A stretch of 64,000 nucleotides of DNA from an uncultured Prevotellaceae bacterium (GCA_902799765.1 CADCBZ010000003.1:1-64000); one strand, 5' to 3'. Shown: positions 16,110 to 25,755, counted from the first letter of the stretch. A program made the numbers and translations. The notes: generated by a model not told the origin, from the sequence alone.

Positions 16110-17027
16110 CTATTTAATTTCATCAATATTATAAGGTGTCTCCTGATAGACATAATAGTTGATCCAGTTGGCATAAAGAAGATTGGCGTGGGCGCGCCAG
16201 GTGACCAAAGGCGGATTATCGGGGTTGTTGTCAAGATAATAGTTCTTTGGCAGATCCACATCATCACGTATGCCCTTGTCGCGACGGTATTCCGTATCGA
16301 GGGTATTAGGCGCATATTCCAGATGACCTGTGATATAGAACTCTCTACCTGCTCTGGCCATCACAATACTCACACCACAATCAGGAGACTCAGCAATCAA
16401 CGTTAAATCCTTATTTGCCAAGATATCCTCACGATGAATCTCCGTATGACGGCTATGAGGCATCATAAACACATCATCAAATCCGCGGAAGATAGGTAAT
16501 CCCTTCTCCAACGAATATTGTGGAAAGATGCCGAACATCTTCTTCTCCAAAGGATATTTGGGGATACCATAATGATAATACAAGCCAGCCTGAGCCGCCC
16601 AGCAGATATAAAGCGTACTGGTGACATGAGTACGGGCCCAGTTGAAGATATCCGTAATCTCATCCCAATAGTTCACCTCTTCAAAGTCGAGTGTCTCTAC
16701 AGGTGCACCTGTGATAATCATACCATCAAACTTATCGTTGCGCATCGACTCGAAGTCACGGTAAAACATCATCATGTGCTCGATAGGCGTATTCTTGGAG
16801 GTATGACTACGCAGTTTCATAAAACTGATCTCCAACTGCAGAGGTGTATTAGAAAGGAGACGGATCAAGTCCGTCTCTGTCGTTATCTTCAAGGGCATCA
16901 GATTGAGAATCACGATACGGAGAGGGCGGATATCCTGCGTTGTAGCCCTCGAATTGTCCATCACAAAGATATTCTCATTCTTCAGAATATCAATGGCAGG
17001 TAATCTATCTGGTAATCTTAAAGGCAT
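16110..17027 (-). CDS. metA: Homoserine O-acyltransferase, MetA family (probably acetyl-CoA specific)
   Basis: First committed enzyme of methionine synthesis from homoserine. 305 residues with the catalytic Cys142 in YICWAAQAGLYY, His235 and Glu237 in ITGHLEYAP. Position 111 is Glu (TGAPVETLDF). In characterised MetA proteins Glu at this position goes with acetyl-CoA use and Gly with succinyl-CoA, so O-acetylhomoserine is the likely product. The protein is intact and full length. It lies 16 bases downstream of the PP2C gene inside a regulatory operon, an unexpected place for a biosynthetic enzyme, and nine bases upstream of the U32 gene. Confidence 0.92.
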   Translation of the reverse strand: MPLRLPDRLPAIDILKNENIFVMDNSRATTQDIRPLRIVILNLMPLKITTETDLIRLLSNTPLQLEISFMKLRSHTSKNTPIEHMMMFYRDFESMRNDKFDGMIITGAPVETLDFEEVNYWDEITDIFNWARTHVTSTLYICWAAQAGLYYHYGIPKYPLEKKMFGIFPQYSLEKGLPIFRGFDDVFMMPHSRHTEIHREDILANKDLTLIAESPDCGVSIVMARAGREFYITGHLEYAPNTLDTEYRRDKGIRDDVDLPKNYYLDNNPDNPPLVTWRAHANLLYANWINYYVYQETPYNIDEIK

Positions 17028-17043
17028 CTTTGTCTATACAGTA

Positions 17044-17793
17044 TTATTTAATTTCGATGACGCAACAAGAGACATTGTCTAATCCTCCTGCTACGACGGC
17101 CGCTTCGCACAGTGCATTAGCATCTGCGCCATTAATCAACAAACCTGTAATCTTCTCATCGGGAACCATATCCGTCAGTCCATCAGAGCATAACAGATAT
17201 TTATCTCCTACTCTCACATCAAATGTAACTTGTTGGACGTCAATGTAGGATGAAGAACAACCTCCGCCGATACAATTGGTAATGATATTGGTATGCTTCT
17301 CCTCACCAAGCATCTCGTTCAGTGAATGATCGGTTGTGAGTTGTGTCAGCTGCCCACCTCGGAAACGATACAGACGGCTATCACCACAGTTAAGGGTATA
17401 GAAGTCTCCATCATAATATGCGAGAGCAACTAATGTAGTACCCATGCCCTGATACTGTTCATCGGCACGTCCTTTGGAAGCCACAAAATTATTGATGGAG
17501 TCAAGCCATTCTACGATAGCCTCATAGAATTCGCTGGTTCCTAATCCCGTCGGGAGGTCATGATAATAAAACTGGAGATTCTTCAAGACATCGCTACTAG
17601 CCACATCACCACGATTATGGCCACCCATGCCATCGGCAACAGCAACGATAAATTTGTCCTGATGATTGAGCGATACCTGAGTGCTATAGTCATCATTACG
17701 AACGTAATGATTATCGACAAGTATCATATCCTCATTCTGTCTTCTTACGCAGCCAACCCTACTGGCTGATGTGATATCATATATAATTATCAT
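17044..17793 (-). CDS. PP2C-family Ser/Thr protein phosphatase
   Basis: 249 residues with all metal-binding motifs of PPM/PP2C phosphatases: RRQNEDM near the N-terminus, AVADGMGGH, GMGTTLVAL, NCGDSRLYR, YLLCSDGLTDMV and GGLDNVS at the end. It has no membrane segment, so it should be cytosolic. It probably removes phosphate from targets of the Ser/Thr kinase encoded in the same operon, including the kinase itself. The gene starts four bases after the FHA gene stop. Kinase, FHA reader and PP2C eraser together form a closed phosphorylation circuit. Confidence 0.9.
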   Translation of the reverse strand: MIIIYDITSASRVGCVRRQNEDMILVDNHYVRNDDYSTQVSLNHQDKFIVAVADGMGGHNRGDVASSDVLKNLQFYYHDLPTGLGTSEFYEAIVEWLDSINNFVASKGRADEQYQGMGTTLVALAYYDGDFYTLNCGDSRLYRFRGGQLTQLTTDHSLNEMLGEEKHTNIITNCIGGGCSSSYIDVQQVTFDVRVGDKYLLCSDGLTDMVPDEKITGLLINGADANALCEAAVVAGGLDNVSCCVIEIK

Positions 17794-17797
17794 TTTT

Positions 17798-18352
17798 CTA
17801 ACTGATTATAACTTGGAGATTGACATTCGCGATAGTAAGGATATCGCCATTGTTCAAGGTCATATCAATTTCGGGCTGAATAGGACGCTGATTCAGCATG
17901 GTGCCATTAGACGAATGCTTATCAACTATACACCACCCTACACCTGGCGTATATTTCAACTGGGCATGCACGCCAGAAACGTAACTCTGATTCTCAAAGA
18001 ACTGAGTATATGGGCCTTTACGGCGTCCGATAATAGCACCGTTCATACCATTGATACGTATATTCAAACTATCATTGATAAGCGCCAATACCGGCACGGC
18101 TCTCATGGAACTAGTAAGTCCTTCTCCTCTGGATGATCCATAGGACATGAATCCCGGCATAGACATGCCAGTAGATTGTCCCCGCTGGCTGACTGAGCCA
18201 TCAGGCGACATCATCAATCCGCCACAATGCGTGCAGCGGCGTCCTACTCCTACTCGCCCACACTGGTTGCAGAAATATAATTTCTGCCCACACTGGTCGC
18301 AGTAATGGGAATCATCGTCGATCTCTTCTCTACACGTTGGACAAATAATCAT
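17798..18352 (-). CDS. Zinc-ribbon and FHA domain protein
   Basis: The first 45 residues hold several CxxC pairs (CPTCREEIDDDSHYCDQCG, FCNQCG, RCTHCG) forming two or more zinc ribbons. A Gly/Ser-rich linker follows, then an FHA domain (about 95-184) with GAIIGRRKGPY, VSGVHAQL and VDKHSSNGTMLN, the conserved Arg, Ser, His and Asn-Gly of phosphothreonine-binding FHA domains. It should recognise a phosphothreonine on the kinase or another operon product. It lies 17 bases after the AAA+ gene and four before the phosphatase gene. The shared zinc-ribbon theme with two other operon proteins suggests that they bind each other. Confidence 0.88.
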   Translation of the reverse strand: MIICPTCREEIDDDSHYCDQCGQKLYFCNQCGRVGVGRRCTHCGGLMMSPDGSVSQRGQSTGMSMPGFMSYGSSRGEGLTSSMRAVPVLALINDSLNIRINGMNGAIIGRRKGPYTQFFENQSYVSGVHAQLKYTPGVGWCIVDKHSSNGTMLNQRPIQPEIDMTLNNGDILTIANVNLQVIIS

Positions 18353-18369
18353 CTTCTATATAAATATAT

Positions 18370-21300
18370 CTAAATATCTTCTGGTAATATAATCTGATAA
18401 GTTTCCTTTGTCACCTGATCAGGCGGCAGCTGCGACACACGAACCGAAAGTTTCTGGATCGTCGAGTCGAGCAGGTTACGCATCTCACGGGCATTACCCC
18501 ACGACTCGTCTTTTGCCAGCACCATCTTGTAAATAGTATCAAGCAACTTGTATTCGGCTGTCTGAGAAAGGGTGTATTGCTCCTTCTGAGCCATCGACTT
18601 GAAGATAGAGAGCAACTCATCTTCATTATAATCATCGATATGTAGCTTATGAGTAAAGCGACTGGCCAGACCAGGATTCATCTGCAAGAACTCCTCCATC
18701 TTGTCCTTATAGCCGGCAGCAATCACCACAAACTTACCGCGATCGTCCTCCATACGTTTCATCAGGGTGTCGATAGCCTCCTTGCCATACTGGTCACCAC
18801 CATCGCTGAGTGTATAGGCCTCATCGATAAAGAGGATACCACCCATCGCCTTGTCGCACATGTTGTTGACAATCTTCGGTGTCTCACCCATATATTTACC
18901 AATTAAGGTAGCACGGCTCACCTCCAGTACACGAGACGTGGGCAGAATGTCCATAGACTGAAGCACTTCACCCATCTTACGCGATAACGAAGTCTTACCT
19001 GTACCGGGATTACCTGTCAAGACAAAGTTCATTGCCATCTGCTGAACCTGACCAGCACCCATTGCCGCACGTTGTTTCATAAACATGCTCTGTACTGCCA
19101 GACGACGGATAGAATTCTTGACGGTACGCATGCCGATGAATGCCTCCAGTTCGTTAAGCACTTCATCAAGCGGACGGGCTGCCTCACTCTGAGCCATAGG
19201 CAGATCATCCTGTGTGAGACTGAACATATCACTCTCCTTGAATGCAGGATCATTCATCAGTTTGACAAGACGCTGACTCTGTCGCTCAACAGCCTCATCG
19301 AAGATACGACGTGCTTCTCGGGCATTGCCGAAGTTCTTGTCTCGTCGCAGATATAACTGTTCAAACTGACGATGGATGGCACCACGCATCACTTCATCGA
19401 CAGTGAAGTTCTTCTGACTTGCCAGATTCAGGAATATCTGTGTCAGTTCATCTGGTGTATAATCGTCGAAATGTATCGTTTGTGTGAATCGACTCTTCAG
19501 ACCAGGGTTAGAGTCAATGAAGTCATGCATCTGATCGGTATAGCCTGCCACGATACAGATAAACTTACCACGATCATCTTCTAATCGTTTCAGAAGCGTA
19601 TCAATAGCCTCTGCACCAAACGTATCTCCATCATTTGACTTCAAGGTGTAGGCCTCGTCAATGAAGAGCACACCACCCAAAGCCTGATCTACGAGTTGAT
19701 TAGTCTTTATAGCTGTCTGTCCGGAATAGCCTGCTACCAACTTAGAACGGTCTGCCTCAACCAACTGTCCACGGCTCACGATACCTAATGTCTTAAAGAT
19801 ATCAGCCATGATACGTGCCACCGTCGTTTTACCTGTACCAGGATTACCACTAAATACATAGTGCTTACCTTGGAAGGTGTTGGTCTCTCCACGCTTAATC
19901 TGGAGATTGAGATAAGAAGTCAGGTTTGCCACCTCCTTCTTAACAGCTGCCAGACCAACAAGTCCGTCAAGTTTAGCCAGACAGTCTGAAACATCAACAG
20001 CCTGCGGTGCCTCATAAGGGATATCTGCTGCCTTGATAGTCATCAGTTCCTCATTCGACATCGTAGAGATATCCTCACCCTGCAGACGCTGTGCCTGTCG
20101 CTTACAGATCTGATCAAAGAGCGTACGCATCGTACGTCCATTGGCAAAGTCATTGCCACGAGAGTTATACAACTCCGTAATCTGCTTCTTAGCCAACTCC
20201 TCTGCCTCTGGAGAGAAGATATATTTCTTCTCCTTGGCAAAAACAAGCATAATCTGATATAACTGATCAGGCGAGTAGTCCTTAATATCCAGGAAGTATG
20301 TGAAGCGGCTCTTGAAACCAGGATTGATGCGGAAGAGATTCTCCATCTCCGTGCGATAGCCTGCTGCAATCACCACGAACTTACCACGATCATCCTCCAT
20401 GCGTTTCATCAGTTTCTCTAATGCCTGAGCCCCCTGATTATCACGTTCACCCGCAGCATTCTGTGGTGCCAGCGTGTACGCCTCATCTACAAACAGGATA
20501 CCACCAATGGCCTTATCACAGAGTTTATCCACCACCTTGGGTGTCTCACCCTGATAGGGACTCACCATCTTTGCACGGTCCACCTCAACCACATGTCCAC
20601 TGTCAAGATATCCAATGGCAGCCAGGATCTCTCCTAACTTTCGTGCGATGGTGGTCTTACCGGTTCCTGGATTACCTGTCAGGATGACATGCATCGACAT
20701 CTTCTCCTGTTCTCCGAGTCCACGTTCTGCACGCTCGATACTGTTCTGAACAGAATAGGCGATCTCACGCACAGCACTCTTCACCTCATCCATACCGATA
20801 AAGTTGTCGAGATCCTTCAGGATATCATCAACGCTCCGCTCCTCAGGAACATAGCCTCTAATATCACTCTTCTCTACTTGGACTGCATCTGCACCACGAC
20901 TGATAAACTGAGTGAAGATATCCTCAGAGGTCTTAGTGGCAAGATGTCCATTACCAAACGTTTCGTCCTTGATCTTAACCTGGTATTTGAAGAAACGTGT
21001 CAGTTGGTCATCAGCCTCTGGCGAGAATCTGGTAACACCATACTTCGTACGCAGGTTTAACTTACAGATATCTGTCAGTTCCTGATAACCTGGCGTCGGC
21101 AGACGAAAAGTATATTTGAAACGATTGGCCACAGCAGGATTGCTCTCCAGGAAGTCATCCAGACCCTTGGTCAGACCAGAGATGATTACAATCGGATTGT
21201 CCTCCCATTTGCTCATCTCCACAAACAGCTTATCCAAGGGATTCACCTGATTTGAGTATTTATCAGGCAGCAATTTCTGGACATTATCGAAGAAGAGAAT

Positions 21301-21675
21301 ACCATCCTTTGCCTTCTTGACATTATCATCCCATTTATCTACAAAACGCTGGTAATCGACGGCGTCAACCATTGTCAACTTCGGCTTCGGGATAATCTTA
21401 TGTTTATAGAAATAATCACGAAGGATCTCAGCCAGCATTGTCTTTCCTGTTCCCGTTTCACCAATCACAATAGCATTTACAGAGATACTGACATTGGATA
21501 TATCCTTACGGGAACGCAGATATGAATAGGTATTAACAATCGTTTTAAGCTGACGTTTCACTTCGTCAAGCCCTACCAGTTTGTCAAGCAAGTCCTGTGA
21601 AGCAATCGGCTGACCGCACCACTTACAGAACTTTGCTAATAGTCTGTTTTCTTTATGACAGTTTTCGCAAACCAT
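18370..21675 (-). CDS. Giant AAA+ ATPase with four tandem CbbX-type modules
   Basis: A short zinc ribbon (CENC...CKWCG, residues 3-20) is followed by four AAA+ units. Module 1 has Walker A GETGTGKT (72-79) but a degenerate Walker B (FFDNVQ, Asn replacing Glu). Modules 2, 3 and 4 have Walker A GNPGTGKT at 334-341, 610-617 and 888-895 with intact FVDEAY or FIDEAY. The modules resemble CbbX/SpoVK/EccA-type remodelling ATPases, which normally have one or two units per chain. Its ATG overlaps the kinase stop as TAATG (21675), implying coupled translation. It could remodel a protein complex in a phosphorylation-dependent way; the substrate is unknown. Confidence 0.85.
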   Translation of the reverse strand: MVCENCHKENRLLAKFCKWCGQPIASQDLLDKLVGLDEVKRQLKTIVNTYSYLRSRKDISNVSISVNAIVIGETGTGKTMLAEILRDYFYKHKIIPKPKLTMVDAVDYQRFVDKWDDNVKKAKDGILFFDNVQKLLPDKYSNQVNPLDKLFVEMSKWEDNPIVIISGLTKGLDDFLESNPAVANRFKYTFRLPTPGYQELTDICKLNLRTKYGVTRFSPEADDQLTRFFKYQVKIKDETFGNGHLATKTSEDIFTQFISRGADAVQVEKSDIRGYVPEERSVDDILKDLDNFIGMDEVKSAVREIAYSVQNSIERAERGLGEQEKMSMHVILTGNPGTGKTTIARKLGEILAAIGYLDSGHVVEVDRAKMVSPYQGETPKVVDKLCDKAIGGILFVDEAYTLAPQNAAGERDNQGAQALEKLMKRMEDDRGKFVVIAAGYRTEMENLFRINPGFKSRFTYFLDIKDYSPDQLYQIMLVFAKEKKYIFSPEAEELAKKQITELYNSRGNDFANGRTMRTLFDQICKRQAQRLQGEDISTMSNEELMTIKAADIPYEAPQAVDVSDCLAKLDGLVGLAAVKKEVANLTSYLNLQIKRGETNTFQGKHYVFSGNPGTGKTTVARIMADIFKTLGIVSRGQLVEADRSKLVAGYSGQTAIKTNQLVDQALGGVLFIDEAYTLKSNDGDTFGAEAIDTLLKRLEDDRGKFICIVAGYTDQMHDFIDSNPGLKSRFTQTIHFDDYTPDELTQIFLNLASQKNFTVDEVMRGAIHRQFEQLYLRRDKNFGNAREARRIFDEAVERQSQRLVKLMNDPAFKESDMFSLTQDDLPMAQSEAARPLDEVLNELEAFIGMRTVKNSIRRLAVQSMFMKQRAAMGAGQVQQMAMNFVLTGNPGTGKTSLSRKMGEVLQSMDILPTSRVLEVSRATLIGKYMGETPKIVNNMCDKAMGGILFIDEAYTLSDGGDQYGKEAIDTLMKRMEDDRGKFVVIAAGYKDKMEEFLQMNPGLASRFTHKLHIDDYNEDELLSIFKSMAQKEQYTLSQTAEYKLLDTIYKMVLAKDESWGNAREMRNLLDSTIQKLSVRVSQLPPDQVTKETYQIILPEDI

Positions 21676-24600
21676 TATTCTACGTCTCTTTCTAATTGCT
21701 TGAAAATTGCAGAAGGTGCCGATTTCAGGTTATCTGCATCAGGGTTAGCTACATTTAATATCTTCGGACTGAAGATCACGAAATCGAGTACGAATATCAG
21801 TGCCAGTAAGCTCCACAGAATATAATGCAGCACACTCTCACCACTGATAGAACGCACCTGATCCGTCACATCGTTCAACAGTGCAAACTTTGAACCGTTA
21901 TATTTATATGACTTTGTCTTAAAGGTATAGTATAATGGTTCAAGGAGCGATGACTTGATATCGTTCTCCAGTACCTCCGCTATCAATTTACTGTCAGCTT
22001 TCTCATCACCTCGGAAATCTGTCAGGTGACAAACCAGCATATAGACCAGTGTTATCACCACGATGATTATATTGAACAAGTTTGGATGAGACTGTCCGAA
22101 ATACTTTAATATTATAATAGGTATATAGGATGAAGCCACACCTAAAAGTCCCCAAAGCAGAGAGAAGAAGACATCATAGCCTCGGAAGAAGGCTCTGGTA
22201 CCTACTATGATACCCGTCATTCCACCCAATGGTAATCCAATGGCAAAGAGTGCATGATCAAGCAGATAAGTACGGTCTTCCACACCTAATATCAGAATTA
22301 ACAGAATCCAGATGCCACAGAGACCATAGAACATGAAGCGCCACAGTTTCTCCCTGCCTTTAGCACGTTTCCAATTATCACGGACACTTTGTACTCGAGA
22401 CTGAGTCTCCTGACGTGCATCCACAAAACGCTTATAATAGTTCTGCGTCTTGTCTATCTTTCCTAATTCCATCAGCCAACTCTCCAAGGTCTTCTCGTAA
22501 GCATATTCTTCAGAGAAGTCGGCAAACGGATCTTCATGATAGAAGATAGACATCCATTGTGCAAATGAACCGTTACGGATCTCCGTTCTGATCTGTGAGT
22601 AATTCTTCATATCAAGCTCACGTCCATCAGTCAGCTCTTTTCCATCAGGCATCAGATAGACTGGAGACGTACCTAAAATACGACAGAAACGATAGACCGC
22701 CGTCTTATAATCATAGGCGCCAAGGCGTTCACGATTCTCTTCGCTTGACAAGTCAAAACATCGATGATGCTCATTCAGGACCTCATTCCATCCATGCAAC
22801 TGCGCATAGTAGCTGAATCTACCATCCAGTTCTACAATATCAGACATCGCATTCTTAAAGCCTTCTTCGTCCAGATGCTCTACACCTTTCATACGTTCAC
22901 AGATCTGTTCACCGATCTGTAAAGGTGTAAAGGCAGACTTGAGGTCGTAGCCAGCCTCGCGATCGAGATTATACAACACCTTATAAGCCAACGACTCCGA
23001 GTATGGCTTGCCCTGCGTCAGGATACGCATACTCTCACAAACCATTTTCTCTTCATGGCTATACATCCATGCGAGCAGTCTGCCGTCAGTCAGACTATGC
23101 CAGTCATCCTCTGTCAACTGTTCTCTACCAAAGGTCAGAACAATCTCCTTCAGATTAGAAGATGGATAGCGAGCCAACAAAGGAATGTCAGGATCAATCT
23201 CATAGATCGTCTTCAAGACAGCAATCTGCGACCCTTTCTTATCCGTCTTAGAGAAATAAGAACGGAGTCGCTCAATATTACAAGTCGTGTGAGCCTCCAG
23301 ATAGAGGAATAACGTATCATTAGGATTGGTCAGCAAGATTGCATAATCACTCTGATAACTCAGCAATGACAAAGCGATGCTATGAACGTCTTCACATAGA
23401 TTACCCTTCACATCTTTATAGGCGAAGGAAGGCTCCATGTTATAAACGGCCGACATCAGACCTGCACGCTGGTCCACAGGATAGCGATTCGTCACGATGT
23501 CCTTCATAATCGTGCTGAGTTTACCATTACCTGATGCCTCCAGCCATTGACTGATACGACCATTATAAAGATAACCGATTGCAAGTTTCTCATTGTCGAG
23601 CAGCAGCGGAATCAGTTCATGGATGTTGTCTGCAACCAGGTTCTTATCTGGATCAACAATGAAACTCTTATATTTCAGGAACGGTGATGAGAGGTCCACC
23701 TTCGGGCTACCGCCCAGGAACCACTCCTCTACCTCCTTATATCCCCAACGGTTGGCAGAGTTGACAACCGTCAGGCCCTGTATCAGCAACCTGACACGAT
23801 TAGGGAGTTCAAGAATATGAGGTAAGCGTCCTTCACTCTTCTGACGCATCATCACACGCTCGTTCGAACTCAGCGGCGACTCACCAAGCCACAAGGCCAT
23901 CAGACAGATACCAAATGAATAAAAGTCTGCCGCAGGCGTCACCTCAACCACACCATCGATCACATCTGTATACATCTCTGGTGCCGCATAGATCGGCGTA
24001 CGGGCCTGCGTCGTCTTGTGGGCTTTTCCGTCCTGATCCAGGATACTGGAGATACCAAAGTCACCAAGCACCAGTTCTGTATGTTCCGGATCGCGGAAGA
24101 AGAAGTTACCTGGCTTAATATCCTTATGCAGGATATTACTCTGATGACAGTAGGCCAGCGCAGCAGCACCCTGCAAGGCAATTCTACGGAACTTATCCAT
24201 ATCGCCATTAAGACGATACTCCTGCATCGTGCCGCCCTTGAGATACTCCATCAGTTCATAATATCTGTGTTTACCATCAACATAAGTCTTGCCAAAGTCG
24301 AACACCTTGACAATCATCTCAAAGTTGAAGTTATAAACTGTCTGAAGAACTTTCTTGTTAACGTCAAAATTAGGATAATAGATCTTCAGCACGTATTTCT
24401 CTCCATCGCGCTCAACCAAAAACACCTGAGCCTCACCAGTATCTGCACTCAACGACTGGAGATTCTTATACTTATTGCCTTTCAGCAGGAAGAACTGATC
24501 ATCTACATTATCATCCTGCGACGCGAAGCCATTAGGTCTGGTAGAGCCTCCCATCATGGCAGAAGACCGTATCGTAGCTGAAGCGGGTCTTATCGTAGAA

Positions 24601-24695
24601 GAAGCAGGTCGTACTGTTGAGGGGCCTACATTAATGCGACGCGTCGCATTAATATCCCCTTGCTGAGCGGGATCGAACGTTCTATCTGTATTCAT
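21675..24695 (-). CDS. Membrane-anchored Ser/Thr protein kinase, 1006 aa
   Basis: The Hanks-type kinase domain (about 75-330) has Lys104 in YVLKIY, the catalytic loop HKDIKPGNF (190-198), GDFG (211-214) and AAPE (237-240). An N-terminal tail holds three heptad repeats, STVRPAS, STIRPAS and ATIRSSA (26-46), each with one Thr. A long helical region of no recognised family spans about 340-790, followed by several hydrophobic helices in the last 220 residues. The kinase therefore probably faces the cytosol and is anchored C-terminally. Start and stop codons overlap both neighbours as TAATG (24695 and 21675). Likely targets are itself, the AAA+ protein and the FHA partner. Confidence 0.88.
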   Translation of the reverse strand: MNTDRTFDPAQQGDINATRRINVGPSTVRPASSTIRPASATIRSSAMMGGSTRPNGFASQDDNVDDQFFLLKGNKYKNLQSLSADTGEAQVFLVERDGEKYVLKIYYPNFDVNKKVLQTVYNFNFEMIVKVFDFGKTYVDGKHRYYELMEYLKGGTMQEYRLNGDMDKFRRIALQGAAALAYCHQSNILHKDIKPGNFFFRDPEHTELVLGDFGISSILDQDGKAHKTTQARTPIYAAPEMYTDVIDGVVEVTPAADFYSFGICLMALWLGESPLSSNERVMMRQKSEGRLPHILELPNRVRLLIQGLTVVNSANRWGYKEVEEWFLGGSPKVDLSSPFLKYKSFIVDPDKNLVADNIHELIPLLLDNEKLAIGYLYNGRISQWLEASGNGKLSTIMKDIVTNRYPVDQRAGLMSAVYNMEPSFAYKDVKGNLCEDVHSIALSLLSYQSDYAILLTNPNDTLFLYLEAHTTCNIERLRSYFSKTDKKGSQIAVLKTIYEIDPDIPLLARYPSSNLKEIVLTFGREQLTEDDWHSLTDGRLLAWMYSHEEKMVCESMRILTQGKPYSESLAYKVLYNLDREAGYDLKSAFTPLQIGEQICERMKGVEHLDEEGFKNAMSDIVELDGRFSYYAQLHGWNEVLNEHHRCFDLSSEENRERLGAYDYKTAVYRFCRILGTSPVYLMPDGKELTDGRELDMKNYSQIRTEIRNGSFAQWMSIFYHEDPFADFSEEYAYEKTLESWLMELGKIDKTQNYYKRFVDARQETQSRVQSVRDNWKRAKGREKLWRFMFYGLCGIWILLILILGVEDRTYLLDHALFAIGLPLGGMTGIIVGTRAFFRGYDVFFSLLWGLLGVASSYIPIIILKYFGQSHPNLFNIIIVVITLVYMLVCHLTDFRGDEKADSKLIAEVLENDIKSSLLEPLYYTFKTKSYKYNGSKFALLNDVTDQVRSISGESVLHYILWSLLALIFVLDFVIFSPKILNVANPDADNLKSAPSAIFKQLERDVE

Positions 24696-25639
24696 TATAA
24701 ATCGTCTTTAATTTCCTTTCTCGTATTCTTACCAAGAATCACCCATTTGCCACCCATTTGAGGTTTGGCGCATCCGCATGGACTGGAATGAAGGGCATGC
24801 TTAAAGTTACACTCCCAAGCCAGTCTGACGCCCTGTGGACGACATGCCATCGCATAATTACGCACCTGGGCAGGTCTGGGCTGTGGCTGCTGAGCCAGTT
24901 TATCAAGCAGATCTGAAATCTTATCTAAGTATTCTTGTTTCTTCTTGTTATACTCTTCCTTGGATAGGCGTTTATTCTCTGATTCTGGAATAATCGGATT
25001 AGGTGTTCCCCTATCCTGTGCCAACAGAGTCAGCACACGCTCACGCAACTTGGAGTTTTCCTCATCACGAAGTTTCTCATGCTCTGAGGCATAGGGGATC
25101 ATCAGATCCATCTCCTGCAGATCATCTGCTAACTTCTTCATCTCGATATATTCCGGCATCTCGCGTACTTGCTCTAGAAGCATCGTGGCATCTTCCGTCA
25201 AGGGTGCACCACACTGTTTGCAGAAAGCGAAGTCGTTCATCGTATGGCAGACAGGACAGACGATACCGCCTCTCGGACTACCACACTCAGGACAGAAAGC
25301 CTCATTACCGCTCAGATGGGCACCACAGAAAGAACACACATCCTTACGGACATATCGACGACAAGTCTCACAGAAATCTGCATCGGCATCCAGCTCTGCA
25401 CCACAGTTCGGACACGACATCCTGCCAATCTGACTACCGCAGGAAGCACAGAACACCGCTTCTGGGTCATTAATTGTACCACAATGAGGGCAAACAACAC
25501 CAGAAGCAGCATGCATATTCATCTGCATCTGCGGCCCCATCTGCATGTCATCAGCACGCTGCATAAAGAGATCTTCACGCTGCATCTGCTGCGCCCCTCG
25601 ATTCGTTCTCTCAGGATTTATAGTAATATCTTCATTCAT
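24695..25639 (-). CDS. Multi-zinc-ribbon protein, first gene of the kinase operon
   Basis: 314 residues. After a Met/Gln-rich start come at least five CxxC-type knuckle pairs between about residues 49 and 147 (CPHCG, CASCG, CPNCG, CETC, CSFCG, CPECG, CPVC, CKQCG), forming a string of zinc ribbons. A coiled-coil segment lies at about 155-250. A C-terminal Cys/His-rich piece (CRPQGVRLAWECNFKH, CGCAK) may be a further metal site. There is no catalytic motif. It is probably an adaptor that assembles kinase and ATPase. Its stop overlaps the kinase ATG. The operon promoter lies directly upstream. Confidence 0.8.
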   Translation of the reverse strand: MNEDITINPERTNRGAQQMQREDLFMQRADDMQMGPQMQMNMHAASGVVCPHCGTINDPEAVFCASCGSQIGRMSCPNCGAELDADADFCETCRRYVRKDVCSFCGAHLSGNEAFCPECGSPRGGIVCPVCHTMNDFAFCKQCGAPLTEDATMLLEQVREMPEYIEMKKLADDLQEMDLMIPYASEHEKLRDEENSKLRERVLTLLAQDRGTPNPIIPESENKRLSKEEYNKKKQEYLDKISDLLDKLAQQPQPRPAQVRNYAMACRPQGVRLAWECNFKHALHSSPCGCAKPQMGGKWVILGKNTRKEIKDDL

Positions 25640-25670
25640 AACCTATCACGTGTTAGTATTAACTAAGGTG

Positions 25671-25678
25671 CAAAATTA
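25671..25678 (-). promoter_or_regulatory. -7 promoter element of the eight-gene phospho-signalling operon
   Basis: TAATTTTG followed by CACC on the minus strand matches the -7 consensus and lies 31 bases upstream of the first ATG (25639). No other promoter is obvious between here and 13373, and gaps inside are 17 bases or less. Confidence 0.55.
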
Positions 25679-25689
25679 ATAAAAAAAAC

Positions 25690-25734
25690 AAATAAACAAA
25701 AAAAAACCGCCGTAAATTTACATTTACGACGGCA
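25690..25734 (-). terminator. Rho-independent terminator of the LolA-ABC-F-pepO operon
   Basis: On the minus strand CCGTCGTAAAT and ATTTACGGCGG form an 11-pair stem (one G-T) with a four-base loop, followed by a run of ten T. It lies just after the pepO stop. Confidence 0.9.
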
Positions 25735-25755
25735 TTTTATCATTTTTTTACCCGA

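Noticed and set aside
13373..25639. Type VI or VII secretion locus
   Set aside because: Kinase, FHA and EccA-like ATPase parts are present, but no sheath, tube, membrane complex or WXG100 genes are found.
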